Source: Floccularia luteovirens
Lineage: Eukaryota > Basidiomycota > Agaricomycetes > Agaricales > Squamanitaceae
Length of the DNA stretch: 64,000 bases
Direction: 5' to 3'
Assembly (NCBI GenBank): GCA_009739215.1
Contig: VSJF01000005.1
Span: 1,426,001-1,490,000 of the forward strand
In this document: in pieces, positions 44,620-56,594 of the stretch
How positions within the stretch are numbered: position 1 is the first letter of the stretch
How the letters are laid out: each line of letters starts with the position of its first letter
The notes under the pieces: model-generated
Told to the model about the DNA's origin: nothing
Seen by the model: only the letters and a program-made list of their open reading frames with translations
Database searches by the model: none
Program-made: the position numbers and the translations under genes

Positions 44620-47600
44620 ATGAACTATCCGTCCTCTTTTCAACAGTCGCAGCCAGCTCCACAGAATCCATCGCAACAAAACCAAGGTGTCAATCCAGCA
44701 TTTCTTTCCGGATTACAGGGCTCGGGGCAGAAGTTCGGATTTGGAGGAATGAATATGAATATAGGTGGTGGTGGCAGCGTCACTCCTGCCCAGCTCATGA
44801 ATGGCCAAGCGCCTGACTTGCAGCAACAGCACATGCGAAATATGATGAGTATGGGTGGCATGGGGATGAACGGAAGCAACAATGGAATGCTGGCAGGTGG
44901 AGGAATGAATATGATGGCAGGGGGTATGGGTATGCCAGCAATGGGTGGCATGGGAGGTGCAGGAGCTATGGGAATCAATCCTGCCGCACTTACCGGAGGT
45001 GCTGGTATGTTGCCCAACACCAGGTAGTAACTTGCCTTCAAACAACGCCAACTCTTTGACGGGCCCTTCTGGTATGAACATGAACATGAACATGAATATG
45101 GTTTTGAATGCCCTTGGCATGACACGCGACCAATTCAATTCGCTATCCCCCCAAGAACGTCAGATAGCTGCGTCAAAACTGATGGCGGCCGCACAGCATC
45201 AGCAGCAGCGACAGCAGCAAGAGCAACATAGGCACCAGCAAGAGCACCAGCACCAGCAAAGCAATATCCCACAGCATCTAGTGCATCAGGCTCTCCAACA
45301 AGCACACCAGAATCAGAATCAACAGCCAATGTCAAACATGGGTGGTCTTCCTTTTCCCCAAAGCCAGAGTCAAAATCAGCAGAACGCGGGTCCCGGAGCA
45401 AATAATAACGGCGGCTATTACGAGCGCCCATCGAGCTCAGCATCTTCACACGCGTCAAATTCGATGCAGAATACAGGGATGCAGTCAATGATGCCACCGC
45501 CACCGCCACGGCCTCCAACAGCACAGGGCCATGGGGCTCATACATCAAGACCAGGTACTGCACTCTCGCACCGGTCACCAACCATTCCCGGACCTGGTTC
45601 TATGATTCAGCAACAACAGACAATGTCCACTGGTGCCCAACAAATTCCAGGAAGCCAGCACCAAGGACAGGTGTCTAGTAGCGGGCAGCCCCAAAGGCCG
45701 CCTAGTCGTTTGAACAGTGGTGACTTTCCCAGTGGACAAGTGAGCCTTTTTCTCAGAGTTCTCAGTTCAAGTCATTGAATATTTCTGTCTACAGTCTCAA
45801 AATATGTTCAACAATCAGGGTATAATGAATGGCTTCAATAAACCATCACCCCAACAAACGTTGTTTCCAGGCGTGCCAGCACAACAAGTGCAGTTCTCCA
45901 AACAAAATGCGTTTCCGCAGCCGTTCCCTTCCCAAGCTGGCATGCAGCCAGGTGATCAAGTTAATCACCTTCAAACGAGCCAGAACATACCACAGCAGCA
46001 GATTACCCCGCAAATGCAACAGAACCCGTATCCTCAGAGCCAAGGCTCTCCTCCTCCGCAATTGGGGTCTCCTGGGCCTCATCGCGGCGCTAAACGGAAA
46101 GTGGGTGGTATGGAAAGTCCGCGTCTAGGTGGAGGGATGAACCTCGGTGGCAGCATGGGTGGTATGAATATGAGTGGGGGTATGCCTCATGGCGGCGTAG
46201 GAGGGATGAATGTCGGCGGTGGTATATCTGGCGGAATTAACCTTGCGGGTGGCCTCGGTGTGAATACGAATCTAGCTGGTGCAAGTGGAATGAATTTCAA
46301 TAACGGAATGAATGTCGGTGGGGGAATGTCTGGAATGTTAAGCACTGGTATGGATATAGGCGGTCCTCTCAATATGAATAAAGACAGGAACATGGGTCCC
46401 CCCGTTCTACCTCGAAATATGTCACAAGAAGCCATGGGCAATATGATGAACATGGGAATGGGTGGACCGAGTCATATCGGCGGTCAAGGTATGCCTGGAT
46501 CTGGAAGCACTACTCACAATTTTTTTGTGTACTCACGGTGGAACTACAGGAGTTTCAATGGTCGGCATGCCTGGATCGATGGTGCCGACAATGAACGGAT
46601 TCTCACCTGCTCAAATTCAGGCAACCCAAAGACAATCACCTCGTCCGCAGTCCTCTAACGATATGGGCGGTATGGGGACTGGTTTGATTGGTGAGATGCC
46701 CTCTCGTCAGTCATCGCTATCCAGGCAGTCTTCAATCCCCCCACAATTCCCTCCTCAGCAGTCTGGCGGAGTTCCTCAGATTCCTCAGCAGCAAGGGATG
46801 CGCCAAGCTTCATTACCTCCTTCAGTCATTCCAACGCAACCAAAGAACTTGCACGAATCGATGGCAGTGGGAGTCGGTTTGACGGGGACGGGTCTGAAAT
46901 CTAGCATGGGAGATCTAAGGGGAAGTGTTCCACCATCATTACCAACCCAAAGTGTTACAACTACCTCGGCATCACTTGCTCCTTCCCTGACTGCCACAGC
47001 CGCGGCTTCTCATAGCATTATTCCTCCTCAAGGCATTGCCCCTTCTACGTCGAGTTCATCAACCGCTGGCGGACTTGGTGGCCCTACTGCTCCCACAACA
47101 GCTTCACAACAAATCGTCCCCCAACTGCCTCCACTACCTGCTAACGTTAACATCAATCAGAAGGTTACCCGTGTTACGGTAGTACCACTTGTCGACTCAC
47201 TCAAACTTATTCCGCCTCTGAATGAGGATGAGGTCAAGGACATACAAAAATGGATGAAGACTGATAAAGAATATGAAGCCGTGTACAAGACCATGAAGGT
47301 TCGAATGGAAGAAGAGGCAAAGGAGATATTCGGCCCACCGAGCGCAGCATGGTGGGAGAAAGGCTTTTTAGGAGGAAACTATAACCGATGGAGAAGGGGG
47401 AGGGAAGGGTTCGACGTAAGGTATCCGAAGAAAAAAGATAGGGAGGGTAGAGAGAGGAGGAAAGACAAGCGTAGGGAAGGGTTGCGGCTGTGAGTCGTTG
47501 GCATCTCTACCTTTTAATGATGGACAGCTAATGTGTTTTATTTGGCGTACAGGCCACGGGCTCTAAGTATAGAAGAAACTCACCGTCCGGAACAACTAGT

Positions 47601-50223
47601 TCCTATACGCCTCGAGTTTGATGTGGAACATCATAGAATGCGCGACACATTTGTATGGAACTTGAATGGTCGGTTTTTTAATACGTCATTGGTGCCTGAT
47701 GTTAAAATATTAATAATTTACAGACCCCGTTGTTACACCTGAAAACTTTGCGCAGTCCATAGTGGATGATTATAATCTGGCATCTTCTTTCCATGCTATC
47801 ATTGTCAAATCGATTCAAGATCAGCTCAGTGATTATAAAGCACACTCCGCTAATTATGACGGAGATGGTGGTGAGCTGTCTTCTAACGAAGACCCGGTTC
47901 GAAAAGGAACACTTGACGAGGAGAGCGCAGCGTGGTGGGAGTCTTGGCGAAAGAGAGTCCGGGATGAAGTGCCCTTAAGTGTCAAGGCTGTGAACAATAT
48001 CAATAATAAACGTCGCAATAAACGGAAATTGATCAAGGAGGAAGATGAAGACAGAAAAAAACCAGCCCCTTCCAATACAACGGAACCCGGTGCTCAAAAC
48101 CTTGATAGGTCAATGACCCTAGAGGAGTTTGATATGATGAACGATCAAGCGAAACGCGAAGACATGCGGATCGTAATCAAAGTAAGCATGCCAACAATTA
48201 AATTTCGTTGGTCCAATTCTAAGGGTTGCGTTCAGTTGGACATCATTGTTGGCTCCATGAAACTTGATGATCAATTTGAGTGGGATTTGGAAAACGAGGA
48301 TGCATCCCCCGAAGGCTTTGCAGAAATTTATGCACAAGAACTCGGGTTGGGTGGAGAGTTTAAGTAAGAAAACATTGTCATGAAATTTTTTTTTTTCGAG
48401 GCTCACCGAAATAACCATAGAACCGCCATTGCCCATTCTATTCGGGAACAAGTTCAGATATATCAGAAGTCCTTGTTTCTTATTGGACATCCTTCCGATG
48501 GATCGGGGGTCATTGACGAAGACCTTAAACAGGCCTTCTTACCAAGTCTGACATCCGGAGCACGACCTGTGAACGAAGTTCAGATGTTCACTCCCCTACT
48601 TAACTATATGAGCGATGGGGAGATTGATAGGAGCGAAAAGGAAAGAGACAAGGACATGAATAAACGCAGGAAACGTAACACGCGTGGAAGACGTGGTATA
48701 GCCCTGCCAGATCGTGAACCTATCAGAACGTATCGTACACCTGGTATTGGCTTCCCAGAGCTGGATGCGGCTACTTTGGCCCTCGCCGTTGCTGCAAACG
48801 CACCTATGTCTAGAAGAGCTGCGGCTGCGGCTGCCTCACTTACCATTGCCAATATGGTCGCATCAGAAAATGGAACACCCTTCATGCCTCAAACCATCCC
48901 TTCTACAGTGCAACAGCCACCGCCTACTTCGATTAAAGAGAAGAAACCTAAGGGTTTGTTCAAGGCACCTGCTGTCCCTTCGAACATATTGCGCCCGCGT
49001 GCCCAGGTTGTCGCCCCCACGCCTTCTACTGCTGCAGATGTTTCCAAGCTACCTGTCCCACTCGAAAATGACCCCCCTCCTTCAACGTACACTGCACCTC
49101 CTGACAATAAGGCAGCTAAAATTCTTACTGCGAGACGCGCGAAGGAACTTGAGCGAGAGGCTAAAGAGAAAGAGTTTGTTGATGGACAGCATCCGAACTT
49201 TATTGATGGTGTATGGCACTGCTCAAATTGTGGATGTCCCGAGAGTATCGCAGTGGGAAGAAGGAAAGGACCACTTGGTGACAAATCTCAATGTGGTACA
49301 TGTGGTATGTGACAACCATCAGCTTTGATTTCATTGACGCTAATAATGAACTCTTATAGGTAAATTCTGGCACAGACATAGGCGCCCTAGACCTGTGGAA
49401 TATAATTCGGATCCCGATTTCCATTCGGGTCTTAAGCGTGCAGAAGCAGAGGCTACTAAAACGCCAGCACAAAAGAAAAACCGCGGAGCAGCAGCATTAC
49501 GCGCGCAACACACGGCAGCATCTTCGACGCCAGCAGAAGCTTCGGAGCCTCAGACACCTGCTAAATCGAACGGCGATGTTGAACCACCTTCTCGGAGGTC
49601 TCCGAGCCCTACAAATCCTCCTAATGATGATGACAGAGCAATGTCTCCTGTATCAACCGCTTCTAGTGCCTCAGAACCTCCTCTTGCCCAACGTGTGAGA
49701 TTGAACGGTGCAAATCATACTCAGCCCACAACTCCAGCTCCTGCACCAGCAAACATGTCGGCTCCATCTTCTATTGTACAAACCACACCATCTGGGAATG
49801 TTGCAGCAACCAATTCTGATGGTACAAATCAATCGAGTCCTGCTAGAGCGACGACGGTATGATTTTTATGAAGTAGTTCAAAAAAACATGTATGGTTAAC
49901 GTATCGCTTGTAGCGGCCTCAATGGCTGATAAGTGCGATTCAGGCAATGCAAGCCCGATATTCCAACGATAGATTTGAGGCAATTTTACGAAATGTCAAT
50001 GCGGGATCACCTGAATGGCGCATTAGATGTCTGGATTGCCCTGGGAAGGTACGTTTGAAATTGAATATTAGCTTTCACGTGAATTCGATCCTGAGTGATT
50101 TTACTCTTGCAGCTTTATACGCCAGGGCCTGGAGAAACGTTGTTGAATTATGAAGTTCACTTGAAGAACCGCCTACATCGACAACGTGTCAATGATCGTA
50201 TTAATAGCAGCGCAAATTCATGA
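44620..50223 (+). CDS. SNF5: SNF5/INI1-type subunit of a SWI/SNF or RSC remodelling complex, with C-terminal GATA-type finger
   Basis: This gene has about eleven exons and encodes roughly 1,670 aa. The first 900 residues are low complexity: Met/Gly-rich (GGMNMNIGGGG), Gln/His-rich (QQQRQQQEQHRHQQ) and Pro-rich. The conserved core has two SNF5 repeats: VPIRLEFDVEHHRMRDTFVW-NLNDPVVTPENFAQSIVDDY (introns 47490-47552 and 47669-47723) and LDIIVGSMKLDDQFEWDLEN-EDASPEGFAEIYAQELGLGG, then TAIAHSIREQVQIYQKSLFL. A basic region follows (NKRRKRNTRGRRG). A zinc finger reads WHCSNCG...SQCGTCGKFWHRHRR, C-x2-C-x20-C-x2-C (join at 49305-49359). The end is LYTPGPGETLLNYEVHLKNR. SNF5 binds the nucleosome acidic patch within the remodeller. 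A frame change near 45005-45023 fits an intron ending at 45023; its donor is ambiguous because of Gly/Met repeats. Confidence 0.93.
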
Positions 50224-50490
50224 TGATTATATTGGGAATGAAAGACGGACTGCGCCACCATTTCATGTTTTTTTTGTCTATTTGATAAGTACTGTTGTCT
50301 ATGTCCTATGTTGCTAAGATTTGTATCTTTATCCCGATTTGATTCTGTAATTACAAAACTGGAATTCGAAGCTCAATCATTCAAATAGGCTTGCCCTTAA
50401 AATGACTGATTGATATCGAAGGCTCATGAAGACATTGAGTCTTGAAAATCTGATGTTGGTCGAAGGCTTCGTCTACCATGACTACTTTGT

Positions 50491-51685
50491 TCATCTAGGC
50501 ATGATAGTAAACCTTGAATATATCAGACTTTTGTGGTCGGGAGTTTCCATACCTTCCATTAACTGTTTTCTTTTCTGCACAGCTTTCTTTCCCTTTTTAA
50601 CCTTGAATGGGATTGTTGCTGTACTCTTCGCCTTACGCAACCTTGAACTCTTCCTGCATCCGGAAGGTAATGAGGGTAATGAAGGTGGCACAGATATTTG
50701 GAAGATGCTGGCGTTTGGTTCTTTGAACATGTCACGAAGCTTTTGTCGTGCTTTTTCAGTCGCTTGAACTCGTTGTATTGCTGATATAGTTCATGTCAAT
50801 AATATTGTTTGAAGGGTTTATAAGAAAAATATTGCGAACCTCGTAAAGGTCGACCTTGATCGGTAGGATCAGTTGGGGGCCCATAAATATCTTCCATACG
50901 AGTTATGAACATTTTGCAGTATCCTAGGAGTATATTACTACCAATGGAATTCAGGAGTGGGGGATTTGGTATTGATAAACGTACTTTGTGTTGGCGATGT
51001 CGGGATTGGAGCATGAAGAAATAACGTCCACGACGGATCTCCAATCCATTGGTTCGATTCGATTTTGCATACTTGGAGGTCTCGCGGGGGTATGTGCTGC
51101 AAGCAAGGCGAGAATGGTAGTTAGATATTCGAGTACGACTTTTGTTATATGTCGAGCGTAAGGTGGTGGGTCGGGATCTATGTCTAACCCTGCCTCTGAG
51201 CTATCTTGTGATGGTGACACTCGTTCCGTGGAATTGTCATTGAGTTGGGGTGGGTGTTGGGGTGGACGTAGAGTAAGGGTTTGAGTTATGAGGTGTTCAA
51301 TCTCATCTTGGAACTCCCATTCTGGGGTTGGTATGTCATCTACGGGATGAGGCCAACGTGTCCATAGGTCTCGTTTCAGCTTTCTTTTTTGTGATCCGAC
51401 TTTACTCAATGATAGATGGGAGGGTCCTGCTATTGCGTTATCAGCAGAGTCTGTTGGTGAGGATGGAGCTAATTGAGGTAGACTCGGGGTTCTCGAGACA
51501 TGCCTCGGAAAGGTTTCGTTGTCACTTTCCTGGTCTGTGTCATTACTGTTGGTACTGCCAAGGGAAGCCCTGGCGAGATGTGTGGCAACATCTAGCGTAT
51601 GACTAGTTCTGAGGGCACGTAGAAGGGATGAGTACTCTGTTAGTTCTGAGTGTAATGCTTTTGGAACACGCTTTCGTTTTAACAT
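50491..51685 (-). CDS. Uncharacterised nuclear-looking protein, 362 aa
   Basis: Three exons: 51685-50985, 50937-50840 and 50780-50491. The start at 51685 (MLKRKRVPKALHSELTEYSS-LLRALRTSHTLDVATHLARA) opens a basic, helical N-terminus. A Ser/Asp-rich segment, then RKLKRDLWTRWPHPVDDIPT-PEWEFQDEIEHLITQTLTL, then VVLEYLTTILALLAAHTPAR-PPSMQNRIEPMDWRSVVDVI follow. The last exon has ATEKARQKLRDMFKEPNASI and a Lys/Arg-rich tail (FKVKKGKKAVQKRK) resembling a nuclear localisation signal. I recall similar proteins in other Agaricomycetes but no known function. It might be a nucleolar or polymerase-I related factor; that is a guess. It is convergent with SNF5 and divergent from RSC7. Confidence 0.7.
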
Positions 51686-52596
51686 TTTCGATTTTGTAAG
51701 ACCGGAACAACCTGAAATTGAAATAAGCCGAAGATCCAATGGGAAAGCGTGGTAATCATTACTCAATAACTATATAGTACTACCCCACACCAAATCCCCG
51801 TTCTCACTTTGGAAGACTATCATCGACTTCATAACTCGAACCAGGTATATTGTTTATATTACCATCGAAAAGTAATAGTAATACTAACACTTGCACCGTA
51901 CTCTAGATATGAGAGAGAAGTGGAAGAAAAAGAGATCTCGCAGACTCCGACGCAAACGCAGAAAGATGAGAGCCCGCTCCAGTTCGTGTCGTGCCCCTCT
52001 GAATTACTTTCCTCTATGCTAATCCCATTATCCTTGTACAGAGTAATCGGTCAACCCCGAATCGTGGCATGTCTCAAATTTCTTGAACTCTTGAAAAGTG
52101 GAGCAAACAACTAGCAAAAAAAAACTGTATCATCGCTGTGTTTTTCTTTTCCAACCTTAAAAAGTTCGGGTGTTCTAGTAGTTTGAATAGCATGCTTCGT
52201 GACAAAGAAAAAACAACTGTGTGTCATTATGTTTTTAGGAGCACACATCTTAGGTCCAGGTCCAAAAAAAGAGGCTGAGGGTTGTATTATGTCGGGGTTA
52301 CTGTCATTTATGCATGTCTTGATATTGTACTACAATCAAAACAAAAATCTTCTCGAAGACTGCAAGTAACGAGTTGAATGTATTACTTTTAGCAGTCTCG
52401 TGATAAACGCGTCCATTTCAATTTCAAAACATTTCATTAATCTCATTTCTCGCTAATTCGGGTTCTCAACTTTCAACCAACAATATCAAGGTATCTTTCA
52501 TATATATACAACTTGTCCAGACTTTGTAAACAAGCGCCGGAATTCGTAACAATTGTCTCAGGATTTTAACTCTACGTTATACATAACGATCCCAAA
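51686..52596. other. Divergent promoter region
   Basis: Between the unknown nuclear-looking gene (-) and RSC7 (+). A plus-strand frame at 51809-52114 has no recognised features. The sequence just before RSC7 carries tatatatatac at about 52500. Confidence 0.45.
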
Positions 52597-54524
52597 ATGA
52601 AATCAACCGTTCCAAAAATCATTATTAAACCACGAAACACGGCCGCTTCAACTCGCGCACAACAAAAAGCACCTTCCACCTCTCCTGAACCAGACACTCA
52701 ACTAGATGGTGAGACCGAAGATCGCATAGAAGGAGATGATCCAGCTGCAATGGATGTAGACTCATCAGAGGAGGAGGGTGTAGGAGACACCAGTCGGATA
52801 GGTACACCTACCGTAAGACCTCGAGGACGTCCACGTGGGCGCGGGAGAGGTGCAGGAAGTGGAACAAGCACACCTCGAGCGAGGGGCAGGGGACGTGGGC
52901 GGGGTCGAGGGCGAGGAAGGGGAGCATTGACGATCAAACTTCCGAAGCGAGGTGACGATGACCTAGACGGGAGTGTGGAGGCTGATGTTGAGGCTGATGA
53001 AGCTGAACCCGCGGATGATAATGTTGAAGGAACGCCTATTGAGGGTGATATGGACAACTTGGAGAAGGAGGCGCCTATGGGTGGGGGCAAGCCATTCCGG
53101 AAGATTCAAGGAAAGATATATGTCATCGAGGGTGATGAGTTCACAACCGAAGATGATCCCAAAGGTGACGAGAAGATAGATCCATGGGGAAACCTATTGG
53201 GAGGTATGTCCCCCGACTCAGTTGATATGGTAGTATGGTAATCTGCATGTTCTAATGGGTATCATGATAGGCCGTCGTTTTAAAGCTTCAACTTTCGCCC
53301 TTCCCAACAGACATCCTCAAAGGCAATATATGCTCGCTATTGATGCTGCTCGTACATCAGGTTTCCGGGATTCTTTATACTACTTTCGACGTAACCCGCT
53401 TGCCTTCAAATTAAATGCGACGCAACCAGAAAAAGACTATCTCATCAGCGAAGGAAAACTAGGCTCTCATCTGAGAACCCGTAGTGTAACTCTTGTTACT
53501 GCACGCAGTGCTTTCAAGTTACATGGAAGTAAGATGATCATTGGTAAGTATGACATCCGTCTATTGCCAATGAATAATAATTTATGAATGATAGATGGTC
53601 GCTGGGTGGTGGATGATTACTTCGAGGAGAAATCGTTGGAAGAAATAACGGCTCGCGGACTAAAGGCTGGTGACTTCGTTGGTGAACTACCAGATCCCAA
53701 CGCAACACATCACACTAATGACCTTGGCCTCAATGCTGCCGCAAACGCAAACGCTGCTAATAAAGGTGACCGAGGTGCGGGTGGCGGTGGCATATACCGC
53801 GCAGGTGGACCCACAACAATATTCGGTCCAACTGGGTGGGGACCATATAGTGATGGTCCGCTAAACGCCGTTCGTAAAAGTTTGTTGTCGCGAGATGGCG
53901 TTACAGAAGATAATTGGATGTGGATGATGGCTACGCGAGTGAACGAATCTGGAGAGGAATGGGCAAAGTGGCGAAAAGAGGCGAGGAAAGCTATAGAAGG
54001 AGTCGATGATCTTGTGATGGGTGATGTCACTATCCCAGATCTCACAAGCAAAAGAAAATCTGAAGAGTCAAAAGAAGACGAAGACGAGGCAGACGAGGAT
54101 GACAATCAGGCGAATACCAAAAATGAAGGCGGCACGATATTACCTCCCCCAACAAAAAGAAGGAAGGTTGGGTTCGAAGCTGATCAACGTCCATTGGGTG
54201 TTTATGAACCCCACACGCATATAATACATTGTATGTATTTTCTTGTCTATTGTGGATTTAGTTCCTTACCTCTATTTACTTTCAGACCGTGCTGACTCAC
54301 AACCCACAAGGAGTCGATGGGTAGCACTCCCAGATTCTGCAAATAAACGGCGTATCTTGGGTGGTACAAAGACTGGGAATGGTGCCTGGGGATTGGCATG
54401 GGTAGATACTATAATGGAGCTTCCCAAACCAGATAGTCCTCCATCACCGGGGGCAGAGAGTCGAGATGCAATTTTGCGATTAGTCGCAAGTGAAGATGAT
54501 CATGACAAGCTGGATAGTGTTTGA
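52597..54524 (+). CDS. NPL6: RSC7/NPL6-type subunit of a chromatin remodelling complex
   Basis: Four exons: 52597-53203, 53271-53543, 53595-54230, 54286-54524, giving 584 aa. The N-terminus is acidic, then has an Arg-Gly/AT-hook type block (RPRGRPRGRGRG, later RGRGRGRGRGRGRG), then acidic again. The conserved RSC7/SWP82 domain reads GGKPFRKIQGKIYVIEGDEF, GRRFKASTFALPNRHPQRQY-MLAIDAARTSGFRDSLYYFR, RNPLAFKLNATQPEKDYLIS, GKLGSHLRTRSVTLVTARSA-FKLHGSKMI and DGRWVVDDYFEE. A Lys/Asp/Glu segment with PTKRRKVGF follows. The C-terminal exon encodes RSRWVALPDSANKRRILG and GNGAWGLAWVDTIMEL. In yeast Rsc7 belongs to RSC and Swp82 to SWI/SNF; which complex applies here cannot be told. It lies close to SNF5, a partner subunit. 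Confidence 0.93.
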
Positions 54525-54989
54525 CAAGGTTATTTTATGAGACTTTGTAAATTTCCTGTTATTTTATTTTTATATTGCTTACTCTTGGTGTAGTTTTGTT
54601 CCGTCTTGCTGTATGTTTCTCGGAGTTTCAGACAACATTGCATTATAAAAAAGCCACTGGGGAATGGAAGATACGTGTTTGATTGAAATTTCTAGCACAT
54701 GAGGTATCGATCCTGTCCTGCTGAAAGTACCTTCGTACAGCTCATGAAAGGGAGCTTAGTTACCTAAACAAGTCATACTGAGTCGTGCACTATTTTAAAT
54801 AATAGTAGAATATCATTTGACTGGGATTCTATAATATGTTTGAGTATTATTATAAATAATGAGCTCTAGAAAGTTAAGGATAGTGTAAGTCCCGATTGAA
54901 CAAATAATTTTGGTCTGATGTAAGGTAATAACAATTTTCTCTCGCCGGGTTTTTACAAAGTGCTGTCCTCATTGGGCCAGCTATTTCAC
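54525..54989. other. Convergent 3' intergenic region
   Basis: AT-rich between two 3' ends; no gene seen. Confidence 0.45.
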
Positions 54990-55982
54990 CTAACTCCTGC
55001 GACGAGACGAAGCCTTGGTAGGGCTTGCCTTGCGAGACCTTGAAGATGATGGTTTTGTGGGAGACTCCGAGGAATGAGACCCTGAAGCCGCTCGTACCGC
55101 GGGCGTATCACGGGATCGGGGCTGCCTCTTAGGGGTAGATACCACCCTCTTTCTGGAGCGGGCGGGCGTAGGAGGCTCTGGGGTAACGAGTTGGGGGTCT
55201 ACCCCATCGTAAAGGTGTTTAGGCTGGGAAGAACGGGAAGGAGCAGGCGGTATAGGGGGCAGCGAGGCCACAGCAATTTGTGCTGCACGTCTGGCAGCAG
55301 CTTGTTCGTGATATCTAAAAGGTTCGAAGGATCAATAATGAGGGAAAGACGATTTGAAGAAAGATACACACTCGCAGGTATACCTCGGATCAAATGGAGG
55401 GAGTGGGGAAGGAACGAATTCATTCAAGCCAAATGCATTCATTATAGTCTTTCTTTCTGTATATAGCTCAGAGGGGCTGTAAGAAATGTAAGCAGAGATA
55501 TGTGCATTGATAAAACAGTAAACATACGTCTTGTTCTCGAATTCCGGGACGTAGGATACCATTTGCCCATTGAACACGTCAGAGTCCCTGCGTTGAACGC
55601 AGCGATTACGTTCCATGGCGATATAGAGATCTTGTGAGCGATCGACAGGCTGGCGAGCCTTCATCTCCTCAATCATGTCAAGCGAGATGAGGTTCGAGGC
55701 GACGGCCATGCCAAGGGCACCAGTATAGCCAATATCGATGTTGTCTTCAACCATATTACTGCTAAGTACATCGACGAGCTCCTCACGGGTGGACTGTCTT
55801 CCTAAAGATGCTGAGTAGAATTTTCCGTCGCCAGCGGAGCTGTATCATATTATGAGTTCCTATAGCAAGTAAGCACAATGGTTGTAAACTTACGTCGTAC
55901 TGCGGTTCCTAATGTCCTGCAAGGAATGGAGAAAATCATATTCACGGTGTTCCTCATCAGGTCTTGTGCTGAGGCGTGGCAT
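54990..55982 (-). CDS. Uncharacterised protein with basic Ser/Pro-rich C-terminus
   Basis: Several minus-strand exons from 55982 (MPRLSTRPDEEHREYDFLHS-LQDIRNRSTT). A conserved-looking middle reads SAGDGKFYSASLGRQSTREE-LVDVLSSNMVEDNIDIGYTG-ALGMAVASNLISLDMIEEMK, then DLYIAMERNRCVQRRDSDVF. After an intron comes PSELYTERKTIMNAFGLNEF-VPSPLPPFDPRY. The last exon encodes EQAAARRAAQIAVASLPP then a Ser/Pro/Arg tail with KRVVSTPKRQPRSR and KASPTKASSRRRS at its end, rich in SP and KxSP sites suited to cyclin-dependent phosphorylation. No domain is recognised. The basic tail suggests a nuclear protein. Confidence 0.65.
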
Positions 55983-56594
55983 TTTATTTTCGATTTTGAA
56001 CAGGTATTAAAATGGTGATATGAGAGTGAAAAAGTGGAAAAGGTATAGACTCGATGGTGCAATAGAATGGGGAAGGTAGGACGATAGTTTTATCAGATCA
56101 TCAGGGAGCACTTATATACCTTTCCATGCTTTGACTTCGGCTGGGCAAGGACATAAGACGAAGTGTACCAACAATGCAATCCGCCATTGTGGTGTGTGGC
56201 TGTAATTACAGAATACTAGGCCACCTTAGAGTGAAGGCCACAGGTCGGCAACATCATGCCACACTTTAGGAGCAAATTCGATAATTCAGCGTGATCCAAT
56301 TTTAGCATAATGCAGAAGCATTGTCGGAGTCAAAGCGTTACTGGCTAAATCAAAAACTGGATAAACTGTAAACATACATTCAATGATGCCATGTCTAATC
56401 TTGATGTGAGCTCAGCTTTTTTTAAAAAAAGAATCGGATCCATAAAGAATGTATGTACCATGGATTTTTTCAAGGAAGTTGCGTTAGTGAGTTGTTGCAA
56501 GTGTCACAGGATCCTTGGTTTCAAACATATGCAATCAGTGATGTCGGCGGCGCGCAGGCAAGGACTCAGCTCGAAACACGACAGACGGTTGTAA
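55983..56594. other. Divergent promoter region
   Basis: Between a minus-strand and a plus-strand gene. Upstream in-frame sequence at 56391-56590 overlaps other short frames; no separate gene is supported. Confidence 0.4.

Noticed and set aside
44640..45138. Minus-strand open frames rich in Pro/Ile and His
   Set aside because: Antisense of the Met/Gly repeats of SNF5; composition alone explains them.
52698..53090. Long minus-strand open frame rich in Pro/Arg/Ser
   Set aside because: Antisense shadow of the Arg-Gly-rich part of RSC7.
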